Origin: Asterias amurensis
Lineage: Eukaryota; Echinodermata; Asteroidea; Forcipulatida; Asteriidae
Assembly (NCBI RefSeq): GCF_032118995.1
Contig: NC_092651.1
Span: 6,426,785-6,490,784, forward strand
Length of the DNA: 64,000 bases
Direction: 5' to 3'
Every line of letters begins with the position of its first letter. The stretch's first letter is position 1. A model generated the notes under the pieces. That model ran no database searches. It was given only the letters and a program-made list of their open reading frames with translations, and was not told the DNA's origin. Positions 43,601 through 55,600 of this stretch are shown one piece after another. The translations under genes were made by a program, and so were the position numbers.

Positions 43601-46600
43601 ATGCCGCCGAAAAAAGTGAAACAATTTGACTTTGTTCAAATGGTAAGCCGTTTGCAGGAAAATAATACTAAACTCAGGAGATACAAAACAACATTGGAAG
43701 ACGTCTGTTCTTCGTTAGATTTTTTAGACTCTTCAGTATTGTCGGTTAACGAAAAGTTTGGAGTTGTAGTTAGCCAGTTTGGGTTTCAAACTGTTGTTGA
43801 ATTAATTGATGTTGTTAAAGACTTAGATGAGATTCCATCTGCCGAGTTTATAAGTGACAACTTTTTTTTTTTTTCTGTTGACGTGTGCAAAGTTGTTTTA
43901 AAACTGTTGTCACTACCGGGTGCGTTAATTCCTGTTACGACCAGCATTAGTCATTGTAGCAACATCAGAAGTACTTCGAGTCCCGCTACTACAACTCGTA
44001 TGCTTAACACTACTAGTACTACTACTACTAGTACTAGTACTACTTCCAGTACCAGTAGTACTACAAGCGGTTGTGCGACACCATACTATAGTGCGACAGG
44101 AAGATCTCCAGGTCCTCGTCCATTGACCACTGCGACTGATGTTAGTGCGAGCAATACCATATTTACTCCTCCCTGCAGTGAATGCCTGGAGTGCTCTGCA
44201 AAACTATATAGGGACCATGACCCAGTTTCTGTAAGGTATTTCACCTTTGAGGGACTGAAATCTGCAAAAAGGTTTAATTTAAGGTGCAAGAGCTGCAACA
44301 TAATATACAAGTACGACATCTATGGCACTCCCCAAACATTTTGGCGACTGTATGATGACCAGTGGATGGCTGTTTTGGCCAATGATTGTGTGTTTGTGGA
44401 ACGGCAATTATTTGAATTCCAGTGCAATTTAGTGTAAGTTGTTTTTGTTTATATTTAAAGCCATGATTCTGTAAACTGCATTATAATGATATTTTTCAGA
44501 TACAATCCATTGACAACAAGGCAGACAGTACTTGTCACTACTATTATTTGGGATAAAAAACCACCTCCTGACAGTCATAGACTCGGTCAATAGACCCAAG
44601 TGTTTTACAATATAACGAGCCACTTGTTGTTTTGTCAATTAGTTTTAGCATGGAAACATTGCAGTTGAGTTATGCCACACAGTGACCACAATATTTTTCT
44701 TGGCTGTATCAAAATTATTGCCTGTACCGAAACTACCTCTCTTGACTCTCAACAGATTGAGTAAAAATTTCCACATGTACGTTTTGTTTTCCATGTACAG
44801 ACTAACAGATGTATGTTGTGTTCTGGTGTTCATTGACTGATAAAAAATACTGGACTATTATTACTCGTCTGTTTAATTTTTTTTTTTTTTTTTTTAATAT
44901 ATCTTTTTTTTTTTTTTTTTAATTCTGCAAATATGACAATCAGTCTATGGAGGTGGATTATTAAGAGGTTCATTTTTTTTTAATCAAAATAATGTAGATG
45001 TTATTTTATATTATTTTATTTACATTTCACTCCTAAGCTAGGAGCTTCGAAGCTTAGGAGTGAGTGAAGTAACATCTACACTATTTTGGATTTTTAAAAA
45101 TTAACCTCGTAATCCATTATTATCAGCAATCCCAATGAACTTATTTAATTTAATAGTCTATGGATGTTCTATAAAGTCAAGCTTGCATTCTTTTCTGTTT
45201 TCAAGACATGTCCCTGTTGAGTCATATCTTTACATATGTTTTTTGTGTAGTGTTTTACTGTTACATATTTGGTTCCACATATGTTACCTTTTTTAATGTT
45301 GTCTATTTACTTGAGCTCATTAAACAAATAATTCACAATTTGTTTCCACAGTAATCATTCATGGGTGAGTTTCATGGGCTTCTCTGAATCATACAATGGA
45401 ACATTCAACTTGACAAGGAGCAATGGTACGTGTAAATAATATTAATTTTATTATTTTATCCCCTTCATGGTTGTAATAGCTGAATCTCTGAAATGTCATG
45501 AGCTTTGAATGTTGGCATCTTGAAACTCTAAGGAAATCACTATTAAAACAATTATTCATGATCAATTTTGTATTTATAAGTTGGTAAGTTACAACCTTAC
45601 CAAGAATATTGAATTGTCTTTTTGGGTATAGAGACACTATTATTGATCAGGTGAGGCTTTAAATTATGTAAGTGTATTACGTGGGTTTCCTTGTTAACAA
45701 AATGTTGTACAATTTCCTCTAAATACATTTAGGTTTTGGTGCCAAGCTTGTTTCCGCCTCATTTTTTCGCGGTGAGTTGGAAAATGAAATGCGCTCATTG
45801 GGGCAGTTGGATATGTTTCAACTTGTGAAATTTGACCTTGATCGGGAGAAGTTGTTCGGGAAGATAGAGAGTGCAAGGACAAAGAAGGCATATGTCCATC
45901 ATAACTGCCATCCGAACTGCAAGGCTAAAGGTAGGGGAGATGCAGGAGAGTTGAGCCATAAGGAGAGTTGACCCACCCCCAAAACACCCCTGTCCCACAA
46001 AGTGGTTGAGTCCATACGCCCTCTGTTGGTAGTGTCTAACCAAACTTTAGTTTTGGCTACAACAGAGAATATGAGAGATACGTGCTCAAAGTGGGAGTGA
46101 CAAGAACATCTAAATTCCACTAAAAAGTGAATTTTGGAACTCCAGGTAAGACACTTTCTATTACTTACATGTTTAGCAATGAATATAGTGATAATGTGTC
46201 TAATATATAGCCTAAATATTGTTGTTTATAATGGTAATTTTGATTGGATGTAATTCGATTGTTCTAAATCAAAATCAAGTCACATGTTAAAATGGCTCTC
46301 TTATAGGAGAGTTGAGCCAATAAGCATGGGGAGAGTTGATCCATGGATCAACTCTCCTCTGGTGGGTGGCTCAACTCTCCTGCATCTCACAAAATCTACT
46401 TACACCATGCATTATGTATCATTTTGTCTCACAGAACTTATTGAATTCTTTCAAAGATATCAGAGACTAATGATTACTTATCTTTTCTTAACAGTCCACA
46501 ATGCCTCAGGAATACAAAAGAAAAACAAACCGTGGGAGTAATCCTGATTTTCTTCAACGTGCAGCAGCAGACGTTCAAGGAGGAAGCAGCATTCGAAGTG

Positions 46601-49600
46601 CTGCAAAAGATCATGGTGATCTTCGACCCTTAAGCGATATATGGAAAAGCAGAGAGGTGATCCTGAAGGAGTTAGCGGTTATCAGAACTGTAAATTAAAG
46701 AACTTGATCTTTCCTCCAGAGATGGAAACTGAGTTAGCCCAGCACATCAAAGGATTGGCAGCAAATTATCATGGGTTATCTAAAGAAAAATGTCGCAGCT
46801 TGACCTACGAATATGCTATGCGAAACAGAGTTGAAGTTCCTGACAACTGGCAAACCACCCAAAAAGCAGGGCAAAGTTTCTGGTTGGGATTTAAAAAACG
46901 CCACAACCTTGCCATTCGTAGCCCAGAGGCTACTTCGTTAGCACGAGCGACTGCCTTCAATCGTCATACAGTTGGTAAATTTTATGACAACCTAGCATCT
47001 GTCATTGACCAAAACAAGTTTCAGGCACAGGACATATACAATTTGGATGAAACTGGGTGCACGACCGTGCAAAAGCCAGGAAATGTTGTTGCGCCAAAAG
47101 GAGTAAAGCAAGTTGGGTCAGTCACGTCTGCCGAAAGGGGGGAACTAGTCACGGTGGTCAATACCATAAGCGCCGGTGGGGCAGTGCTGCCACTGATGTT
47201 CCTATTCCCAAGAGTCAACTACTGCGAGCACTTCATACGTGGGGGTCCAGTAGGCTCCATTGGTGGAGCTACAAGAACAGGGTGGATCAATACAGAAACT
47301 TTCATAGGGTATATGGACCATTTCATCCACCATACACGATGCACTCTAGAGAAAAGGTCTTGCTCATCATGGATAATCATGAGGCACACTTCTCTCTAGC
47401 AGCAGTTGACAAAGCAAAGGCAAATGGGGTCGTTCTGTTAACAATTCCCCCCCCACACTTCCCACAGGTTACAACCATTAGATACAGCAATTTATGGTCC
47501 ATACAAGAGAGCATATGCACGCGCAATGGATGCTTTCTAATCCTGGCAAAACTGTTTCTATCTACGACATCCCTTCACTTGTGAATGAGGTCCATGTCTG
47601 TGCATGTGTTCCAAAAAATGTCCTGTCAGGTTTTCGAAGTGCAGGAATTTACCCATTCAACAGGGACATATTTACTGACGCCGACTACGCTCCAGCAAAC
47701 GTCACAGACAGAGCTCATGATCCCGCTCATGATGCTCCAGCAGCTGACCCAGCAGATGCAGAGAATGGCCCAGCAGCACCTGAAGAAAATGCCCCAGAGG
47801 AAATTGCCCCTGAAGCTGATCAAGCGGAGAAAACTGGTGCCCCAGCAGCTGCCCCTACAGTAGGCCTACAGAACACTGGCCATGGTGCCCTAGCAGCTGA
47901 CCTGGAGAATGCCCCTGTAGTACAGAACTCGGATGCACCTGCAGCTGTCCCCACAGAGAACTCTGATACCACCGCAGATGCAGGCTCATCAGGGAATCTT
48001 GATGGACCCACAACATCCACAGCATCCACATCCACATATGTATCACCCAGGGATATAGAGCCATTCCCTAAGGCCGCACCTCGGAAAGGAAGAGCTACTA
48101 ATAGAAAGAAAGGTAGCACTAAAATTCTGACTGACACACCAGTCAGAGATGAAATTGCTGCAGCAAATGAAGCCAAACAAAAAAAAAACAAGCTGCAAAT
48201 ACCAATGCAAGAAAATCTCTATTTACAAAGCCGCAAAGCAGAAGCAAACGTAAAAAGCTGCCTTCTGAGAGCTCATCTTCAAGTGAAAGTGATATGGACA
48301 TGAGTTTGTCGGATACCTCTGATGACTCTGACGTGGATGACGATCAGGAGGATGTCATTGAAGGCGACTTCGTGATAGTGAAAGTCCACGGAAAAACAAG
48401 AGCAATGCACTACATTGCCAGAGTTGACGGATTTGATGCTGATGAATATGAAGGAGTTTTTCTTCGTAGAGTGTTGAGCCGCAATGATGACAGGGCTACT
48501 TTTGTTGTGGATACCGAGGATGAAGCACTGTGGTTGCGGGAAGATATAACAAAAAAGTTGCCAACCCCCACTGTTAGTGGTACTTCCCGTCGTTCACTGT
48601 TCCAGTTTCGTTGTAATCTCGATAAATGGGATTGGGACATTAACTATCCGCCATCTTACCAGATCTTACTGCATGGTGTGATCCCAGTTAGGGGTTAAGT
48701 GCTGAAAAAATGTTTTACGTTGTTTCATCCTGCCATCCTTATTGACAAACAGTAGATTATTAGATGTTTATAGATGAGTCCTGCTCCCACAAAACTAGCC
48801 ATAAATTACTAACAATAAATGTTCTGATTAGCATTAACAATTTAATAGAGTAAAGTAGGGGATGATGTTGAAGATCGGCTCACCCACCTTTAATACAAAG
48901 ACTATTCTATTTCTCTTGATAAAAACATCCAAGATGACAAAAAACAATTTCAAAAGGGTAAAATTCAAAGTTTTCAAGCTGGTAACTGATTGACGGCTCT
49001 AAAAAAGGTTTCACCAATTTAACTCGGATGAACACTTTTGAAGTGGTTTTCTCATTTTAGTGTTTGCATATAAGTACAAGTACCACACCACTGACAAGCA
49101 AAACATGGTTTTGTTTGTTTGTTTTAGAATATAAAGTGAGTTGAAACTAAACTGTCTGACTTCAAGATGCTTTATTGTAAGACAATTAACAAGTAAACAT
49201 ATTAACAAGCAAGTAACATTGTTTTAAGCAAAAGTTGTAAATGCCATTGTTTGTTACCAATTTCACAGTGGCTCATCTCTCCTTTAGGTGGATCAAGTCT
49301 CCTTAAGGGTATGGTCAACTCTCCTCACCTTGCAGGAGAGTTGAACCACTTTGCCATGTTTTTTTATACCTTTCCTGTGAAAAGGCTGCAACAATTAGCC
49401 TAACTGTCACATTATTTAAAGTGAGTCAACCCTCTAAAGCTTTACTTAAAACATTTAGTTAGGGGATCCTACATTTCATCTCTACAGAATGGTGCAAAAT
49501 GTAAAAAATGGCTCAACTCTCCTGCATCTCCCCTACTAAACTGAATTGTTAAATGACATGCTTAAAGATGAATTTATTTTTTATCTTATATAAAATAATG

Positions 49601-52600
49601 TTCTTATATTGGATTTCATAATAGCCCTATTTTGTATCTAGCTGGATTGCTATATGACATGCCTTTTTTGAAATACTGTTTGTCCATTGGTGCTTGTGCT
49701 TGTTTTTGTTTTTTTTGTTTTGTTTTCTGTTGTTGTCGTTGTTGTTGTCGTTGTCGTTGTTGTTGTTCTTGTTGTTTTTGTTGTTGTTGTTGTGTGTGTG
49801 GGTGTGTTCGTCTTCAAAGATTTACATCGTCTGTGTAACTTTGCTCTTTAAAGTTTTTATAGGCTATGCAATTTGTTAATTTCCTGCAGCCTGTGAGTAG
49901 ACATTTTTATTATTTGTGGTTTCGATGTATATATTTCATATGTAATCTAGGTAATAATCCTTTTATTATGTTGGCTGATGCATGACATAACATTAAATAA
50001 AATACATTTTGGTTATTACTCCCTTTTTCAGACACAGCGAGTTGTGCAGATCAAGATGGTGGATTCCGTGAGTAGAAATTTTCGTGATGTTTGGGCAAAT
50101 ATTGCGTTTAATTGTGTGATAATGATGTCATTATAGTAAAAAAAAAATCAGAGAATATTAAACAGAATCTCAATTATTGTAAGTTAAAGAAAGTAGCAAA
50201 TGTTGACATTATAGTGGTACAAATGTAATTGTAAACTTTGTTAATTGACTGTGTTAACTTGTTGTGTAGTAGACTAGATTTGTTCGTGTCAAGAGTATTA
50301 TTATTAATAACATTAATATCTTCAGGAAGATTTTTGATAGACCGTTGGAAAGGTCAACACTCACGAGATGTGTGTGTGTGCAATGTATTTTAATTTAATA
50401 ATTAATTCTTTAATTTTTTTTCAGGTGACTTAAACATCCATGAAAAAATGCCATCCCGTAAGTAGAATGTTAAGTTTTTTGTAGTGGAAGTGTGTCACGT
50501 TTGCAGCCGAGAGGACATGCAAAAAATTTGTCGCTTGCATGATTTTTTAAAAGTGCACTTCTATCTAACTAAGGTGGTTTTCAATATTAGGCTAAACATT
50601 TTACATAAATGTAAGTTACACAGCAGTTAGTTAAACTTATTGCTGTTATTAATACTTAAGTTGAAAGTAAACAAATAAAGTGACATTTTCCACCACGCTG
50701 AATTATGATAGTTTGAGTACAAGTAATTTAATTAAAAGACTTGTAAATTTTTAGTTTTTAAAGGTTAATTCCAATGTTTTCCCCGGACAGCAACCAAGAG
50801 TGGTGCGCGAGTCACAAAGAAGAAGAAACCGTCTAATAACTTCAGATCATCAGATGGAATAAAAGGTTAGAATAATTGCATATTGTTGTGTATAGAGATA
50901 GTTAATATCTCACCATCAGACCCATTGGCTTAATCAACAGCAGGGTCATTCCGTGTCAATTCAACACGCTTTTGGACCTGACCCTCACGGATTTAAATGA
51001 AATTCGGTGTGCTGATTGGACTCCCTGAGAAATGCCCAAATCCCAAATTGTATGTAATTCGGATCATTATTTTGGGAGATACAGCTTAAAGGACCACGTT
51101 GCCTTGGATCGGTCGAGTTGGTCTTTGAAAAGCGTTTGTAACCGTTTTTTATAAAATGCATATGGGTAGAAAGATGTTGTAAAAGTAGAATACAATGATC
51201 CACACAAACATGCCTCGAAATTGCGTGGTTTTCCTTTTACCTCGTCGACTAACACGTCGGCCATTTATGGGGGTCAAAATTTTGACTCCCATAAATGGCC
51301 GACCGTGTTAGTTCGCACAGTAGACATGTAGAAGGAAAACCACGCAATTTCGAGGCAAACTTGTGTGGATCATTGTATTCTACTTTTACAACATCTTTCT
51401 ACCCATATGCATTTTATAAAAAACGGTTACAAACGCTTTTGTTTTGACCAACTCGTCCGATCCAAGGCAACGTGTTCCTTTAACGAACTTTTGACTAATT
51501 AGCATGACCTGCTATGTTTGGACAATCATATCTCTAAAAGTAAAATACCTACAGAGATAATATTTACATCATTTTGAAGCTCTTGACATGGCCCACATTT
51601 AATAACATAAAATCAAAAAATGTCCACGCACCATCGAAAAAATACGCAAAAATTTGACCTTTGACCTTGATTTGCGAAAATGCGTATTTTTCAAAATGCG
51701 TAAAAAAAATTTCAAATGCAAGTATAAGATGTAAGCAACAATATTCTGAAAAATAGTGATGGGCACTTTTACAGTTTTTTTTGTTATGATTTTTTTAACA
51801 TTGGCTATCAAGACCAAAACCATAAAAACGCATTGTACAACATACACAATGTACACAGTGTACAAAGTATTGTGTGGTAGTGTGTACACGCACATTAAAA
51901 ACCATGTCACCCTGGTAATAATATGGAGTTCAAAAGTCTATTTCATGACATGACTTAATGAGCTAATTCATTTCATCCCCTTAATTTAATATAGGAGACA
52001 CTGTGTATCCGACATACTGTATACATGTTATACAATGTACAGTGTACAGAGTATTCACATTTAGTGCTTTAAAAGCTTTATTTAGTGCTTTAAAAGTCAA
52101 GTCATGATCATAGAGAAAAATGTGTTGTGACCCATTTAAATCACAAAGCAAGAAAGAAAAGAACAGGCTTTTAAGGCAGGTATCATAAAGGTTTATACTA
52201 GAGCATCCAAGTCTTTATTTCACTCGAGCACACAGTTTATGCACTGGCTGTCACAAGAAGATATCTGAACTGTCGCCTGAGAAAATACTCTCAACAACTG
52301 AAAGTTTTAGCAGTGATCCAGAAGTTCAGGGACCATCAATGTCATCTGCACATCAGGATGTTTTTGTGCAGCCAAATACCGACATTAACATTATCAATGA
52401 GGCTATGACAATTATTGGTGTATCTCCTATCATAAGTAAGAAGAAAGCTCATGGAAGTTACATGGAAAACAAAGTTGAGAGAATAGAGACAACAATTAAA
52501 CAGAAACTGGAAACTGTTACAGGAAAACAGTTCGGTGACGATGAAAGTGAGATGATAACTCAGTTGAAACAAAAGTTTCATTCCTTGACAAAGAAAAGTG

Positions 52601-55600
52601 AAAAGGTCATGTCTTGAGCGTCTTACCAGTGAGTTGGAGTATCAAAAGAATAGCAGATGAATTTGGAGCATCAAACTACATGCCAAGAAAATCAAAGAAA
52701 CTGGCGAATTAGCAGGAAATGCTTTCCATTCCAAATCCTAAGGCTGGAAAATCTCTTCCATTAAAAATGGTGCAAACTGTGAGAGACTTTTACTTGTTCG
52801 AGTCCGTCAGCAGACAAATGCTAGGGATGAAAGACTTTGTATCAGTTACTGTTGATGGTGAGAAGAAACATCTCCAGAAACATTTTGATCTTTGTATCTG
52901 AAAGGGATGAAAGACTTTGTATCAGTTACTGTTGATGGTGAGAAGAAACATCTCCAGAAACATTTTGATCTTTGTATCTGAAAGAAGTGTTTGAACTTTT
53001 CAAGGAACATCCTCCTGAAAGTTTTGCTGAAAATTTGCTCAACTTGGGCTGAAGCAGTGCATCCTTGCCGGATCTAGTGGAATGCATTTAGTTTGTGTTT
53101 GTACTACATCAAAATGTGAAACTCAAAATGTGAATGATTATCTTTGAATTTCTAATGTACATGTATCATGTACACATTACTACACATTACCATGATTACA
53201 CTGTATATGTACATGTATGTATGTAGGTACAATGCGTTTTTATGGTTTTGGCCTTGATAGCCAATGTTCAAAAAATCATAACAAAAAAACTGTAAGAGTG
53301 CCCATCACAATTTTTCAGAATATTGTTGCTTACATTTTAAACTTGAATTGAAAAAAACATTACACATTTTGAAAAATACGCATTTTCGCAAATCAAGGTC
53401 AAAGGTCACATTTTTGCGTATTTTTTCGGTGGTGCGTGGAAATTTTTTGATTTTATGTTATCAAATGTGGGCCATGTCAAGAGCTTCAAAAGGATGTAAA
53501 TATTATCTCGGTGTTTTACTTTTGGAGATATGATTGTCCAAACGTAGCAGGTCATGCTAATTAGTCAAAAGTTCGTTAAGCCGTATCTCCCAAAATAATG
53601 ATCCGAATTATATAAAATTTGGGATTTGGGCATTTCTCAGGGAGTCCAATCAGCACACCAAATTTTATTTAAATCCGTGAGGGTCAGGTCCAAAAGCGTG
53701 TTGAATTGACACGGAATGACCCCAGCAAACTTAGTGGCCATCAAAAAGCATTCGAACACGAGCACTGCATCGCTTTGCAACAAGCCTTCATAGAACCTCA
53801 TATTTTATTGGGTAGGCATTACAAGAGCCCTGACTCAAAGCACATTAATCAAAAAATGGATTCACCTCATGGACATCTTGTCTAGCAACGAACAATATTC
53901 AACCACGGAAGCATCAAAGCTGCTTTAATGGTCTACATGGTAAATAAACCCACAACACTCACATGAAGAATCATTTCAACCAAAACTGGCAGTTTAAAAA
54001 GTTAATGGTCACCACCAAGCCAAAACTGACTTAAGATAGATAAATTTGTATCAATTTAAAGGAACATTACAGAAATGGTTTTTCTAACAAAACAGTTGCT
54101 GGCAGTGTAAGCACTTTATGTGATACACCATCTACATATATTGACAAACCTGTAGACGTTTGAGATCAATCGGCCATCTGGGTCACGAGAAAATAGTGAA
54201 AAACTGATTACACATTTGCATGAAATCATCGATGAATAAAACGCTCACTGAGCGATAAACTCCAATCGGAAAATTAGTTTTATTTATTTCGCATCAAATA
54301 ATATGGCATTTCAGACATACTTGTTTGATGGGATGTTTTCTACTATCATCATTATTAGACCATGTAAGTTTTATGTAAATCTGTGATCAAAAGTATATTT
54401 TACGATTGTTTTCCTTACCAATTCTGTAACCTCCCTTTAAGATTACAAATTTTTTTTCTAAGCGCCACTACTAAGGACGCATCAAATGAATAATTAAACA
54501 ATGTATCCCACAGCAGTTGCAGACGTTCTGCCGCTTAAAGCACATCAACCGGCATCGACAGGTGAGACAATTGCATTGTTATTTTTAAAGGTTATACTTA
54601 ACTGTTATCTAAACAGGCACTTAAACAGGACAGCCACAACTGTTTTGCCGAACTGGATTGGTTTATTTCTTTGCAAATACACATCATGAAACCTTTCTCT
54701 ATGATGAAACTGACTTGAGAAACATGAACCAAAATCTGCTTAGAAAATCTGCTGAATTTACGTTAAATCGGGCGGCTATAGAACAAAGCAGAGGAAAGTA
54801 GTGAGAACAAAATGATGATTAATGCGAGACATGCATGGTGTTATAAATGTTGCTCTGTCTCCTATTAGATAGTTCTTCTAATTTTGAATTTTTTTTTAAT
54901 TATAATGTTTTGAGGGCTATTGTAACAAGGGAAATGTTATACACATCAATCGATGTTCTAAATTATAAAGCACACATGCACGAATGTGAGTGATACTCAA
55001 AATATAGTGGTCACGGATATTTTTAAGCAATTCTGGGAACATACATTGCCTCCTGTTAGTGTGAATAATGTTCTTTTGTGGGAAACTTTTGACAAACAGA
55101 AACGTGATTACCAACAACCCGAAACACACGTGAGGCATGGTAAAGAAGTATAACAATTTGGCCTACTTAAAGGAACTGGACACCTTTGGTAATTGTGAGA
55201 TCAGTATTCTCACTTGTTGTAATCCATCATAAGTATGCATAAAATAACAAGCCTGTGAAAATTTGGGCTCAATTGGTCATCGGATTTGCAAGAAAATAAT
55301 TAAAGAAAAAACACCCTTGTTGCACAAATTTGTGTGCTTTCAGATGCGAATAATAAAAGGCTTCGCTGAAGTGTTTTATTATTTGAGTGAGACATTAACT
55401 TTTTCTCAAAAACTACGTTACTTCCGAGGGAGTTGTTTTTCACAGTGTTTTATACTATCAAAAGCTCTCCATTGCTTGTTACCAAGTAAGTTTTTTATGC
55501 TTACAATTATTTTGAGTAAATTACCAAACGTGTACAATACCTTTAAATGAAAATACAGAATATAACTGTTGGTCATCTCAGCTAAACATTTCATCTAGGA

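Larger units (their letters stand above)
50943..53722 (+). mobile_element. 2.8-kb DNA transposon with about 500-bp terminal inverted repeats
   Basis: The left end starts GGGTCATTCCGTGTCAATTC, and the right end is its inverse (GAATTGACACGGAATGACCC). Both arms continue as inverse copies for about 500 bp, to about 51838 on the left (after removing the nested element at 51086-51483) and 53227 on the right. Flanks are CAGCA at 50938-50942 and 53723-53727, a 5-bp target duplication. The interior contains decayed coding sequence (52280-53110). It lies in the intron between exons 6 and 7 of the CxC-domain gene. The superfamily is not assigned: a 5-bp duplication with long inverted repeats does not fit the common classes I could check by eye. 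Confidence 0.85.

Noticed and set aside
49632..49879. Cys/Phe-rich small proteins
   Set aside because: Entirely explained by translation of a GTT/GTC microsatellite.
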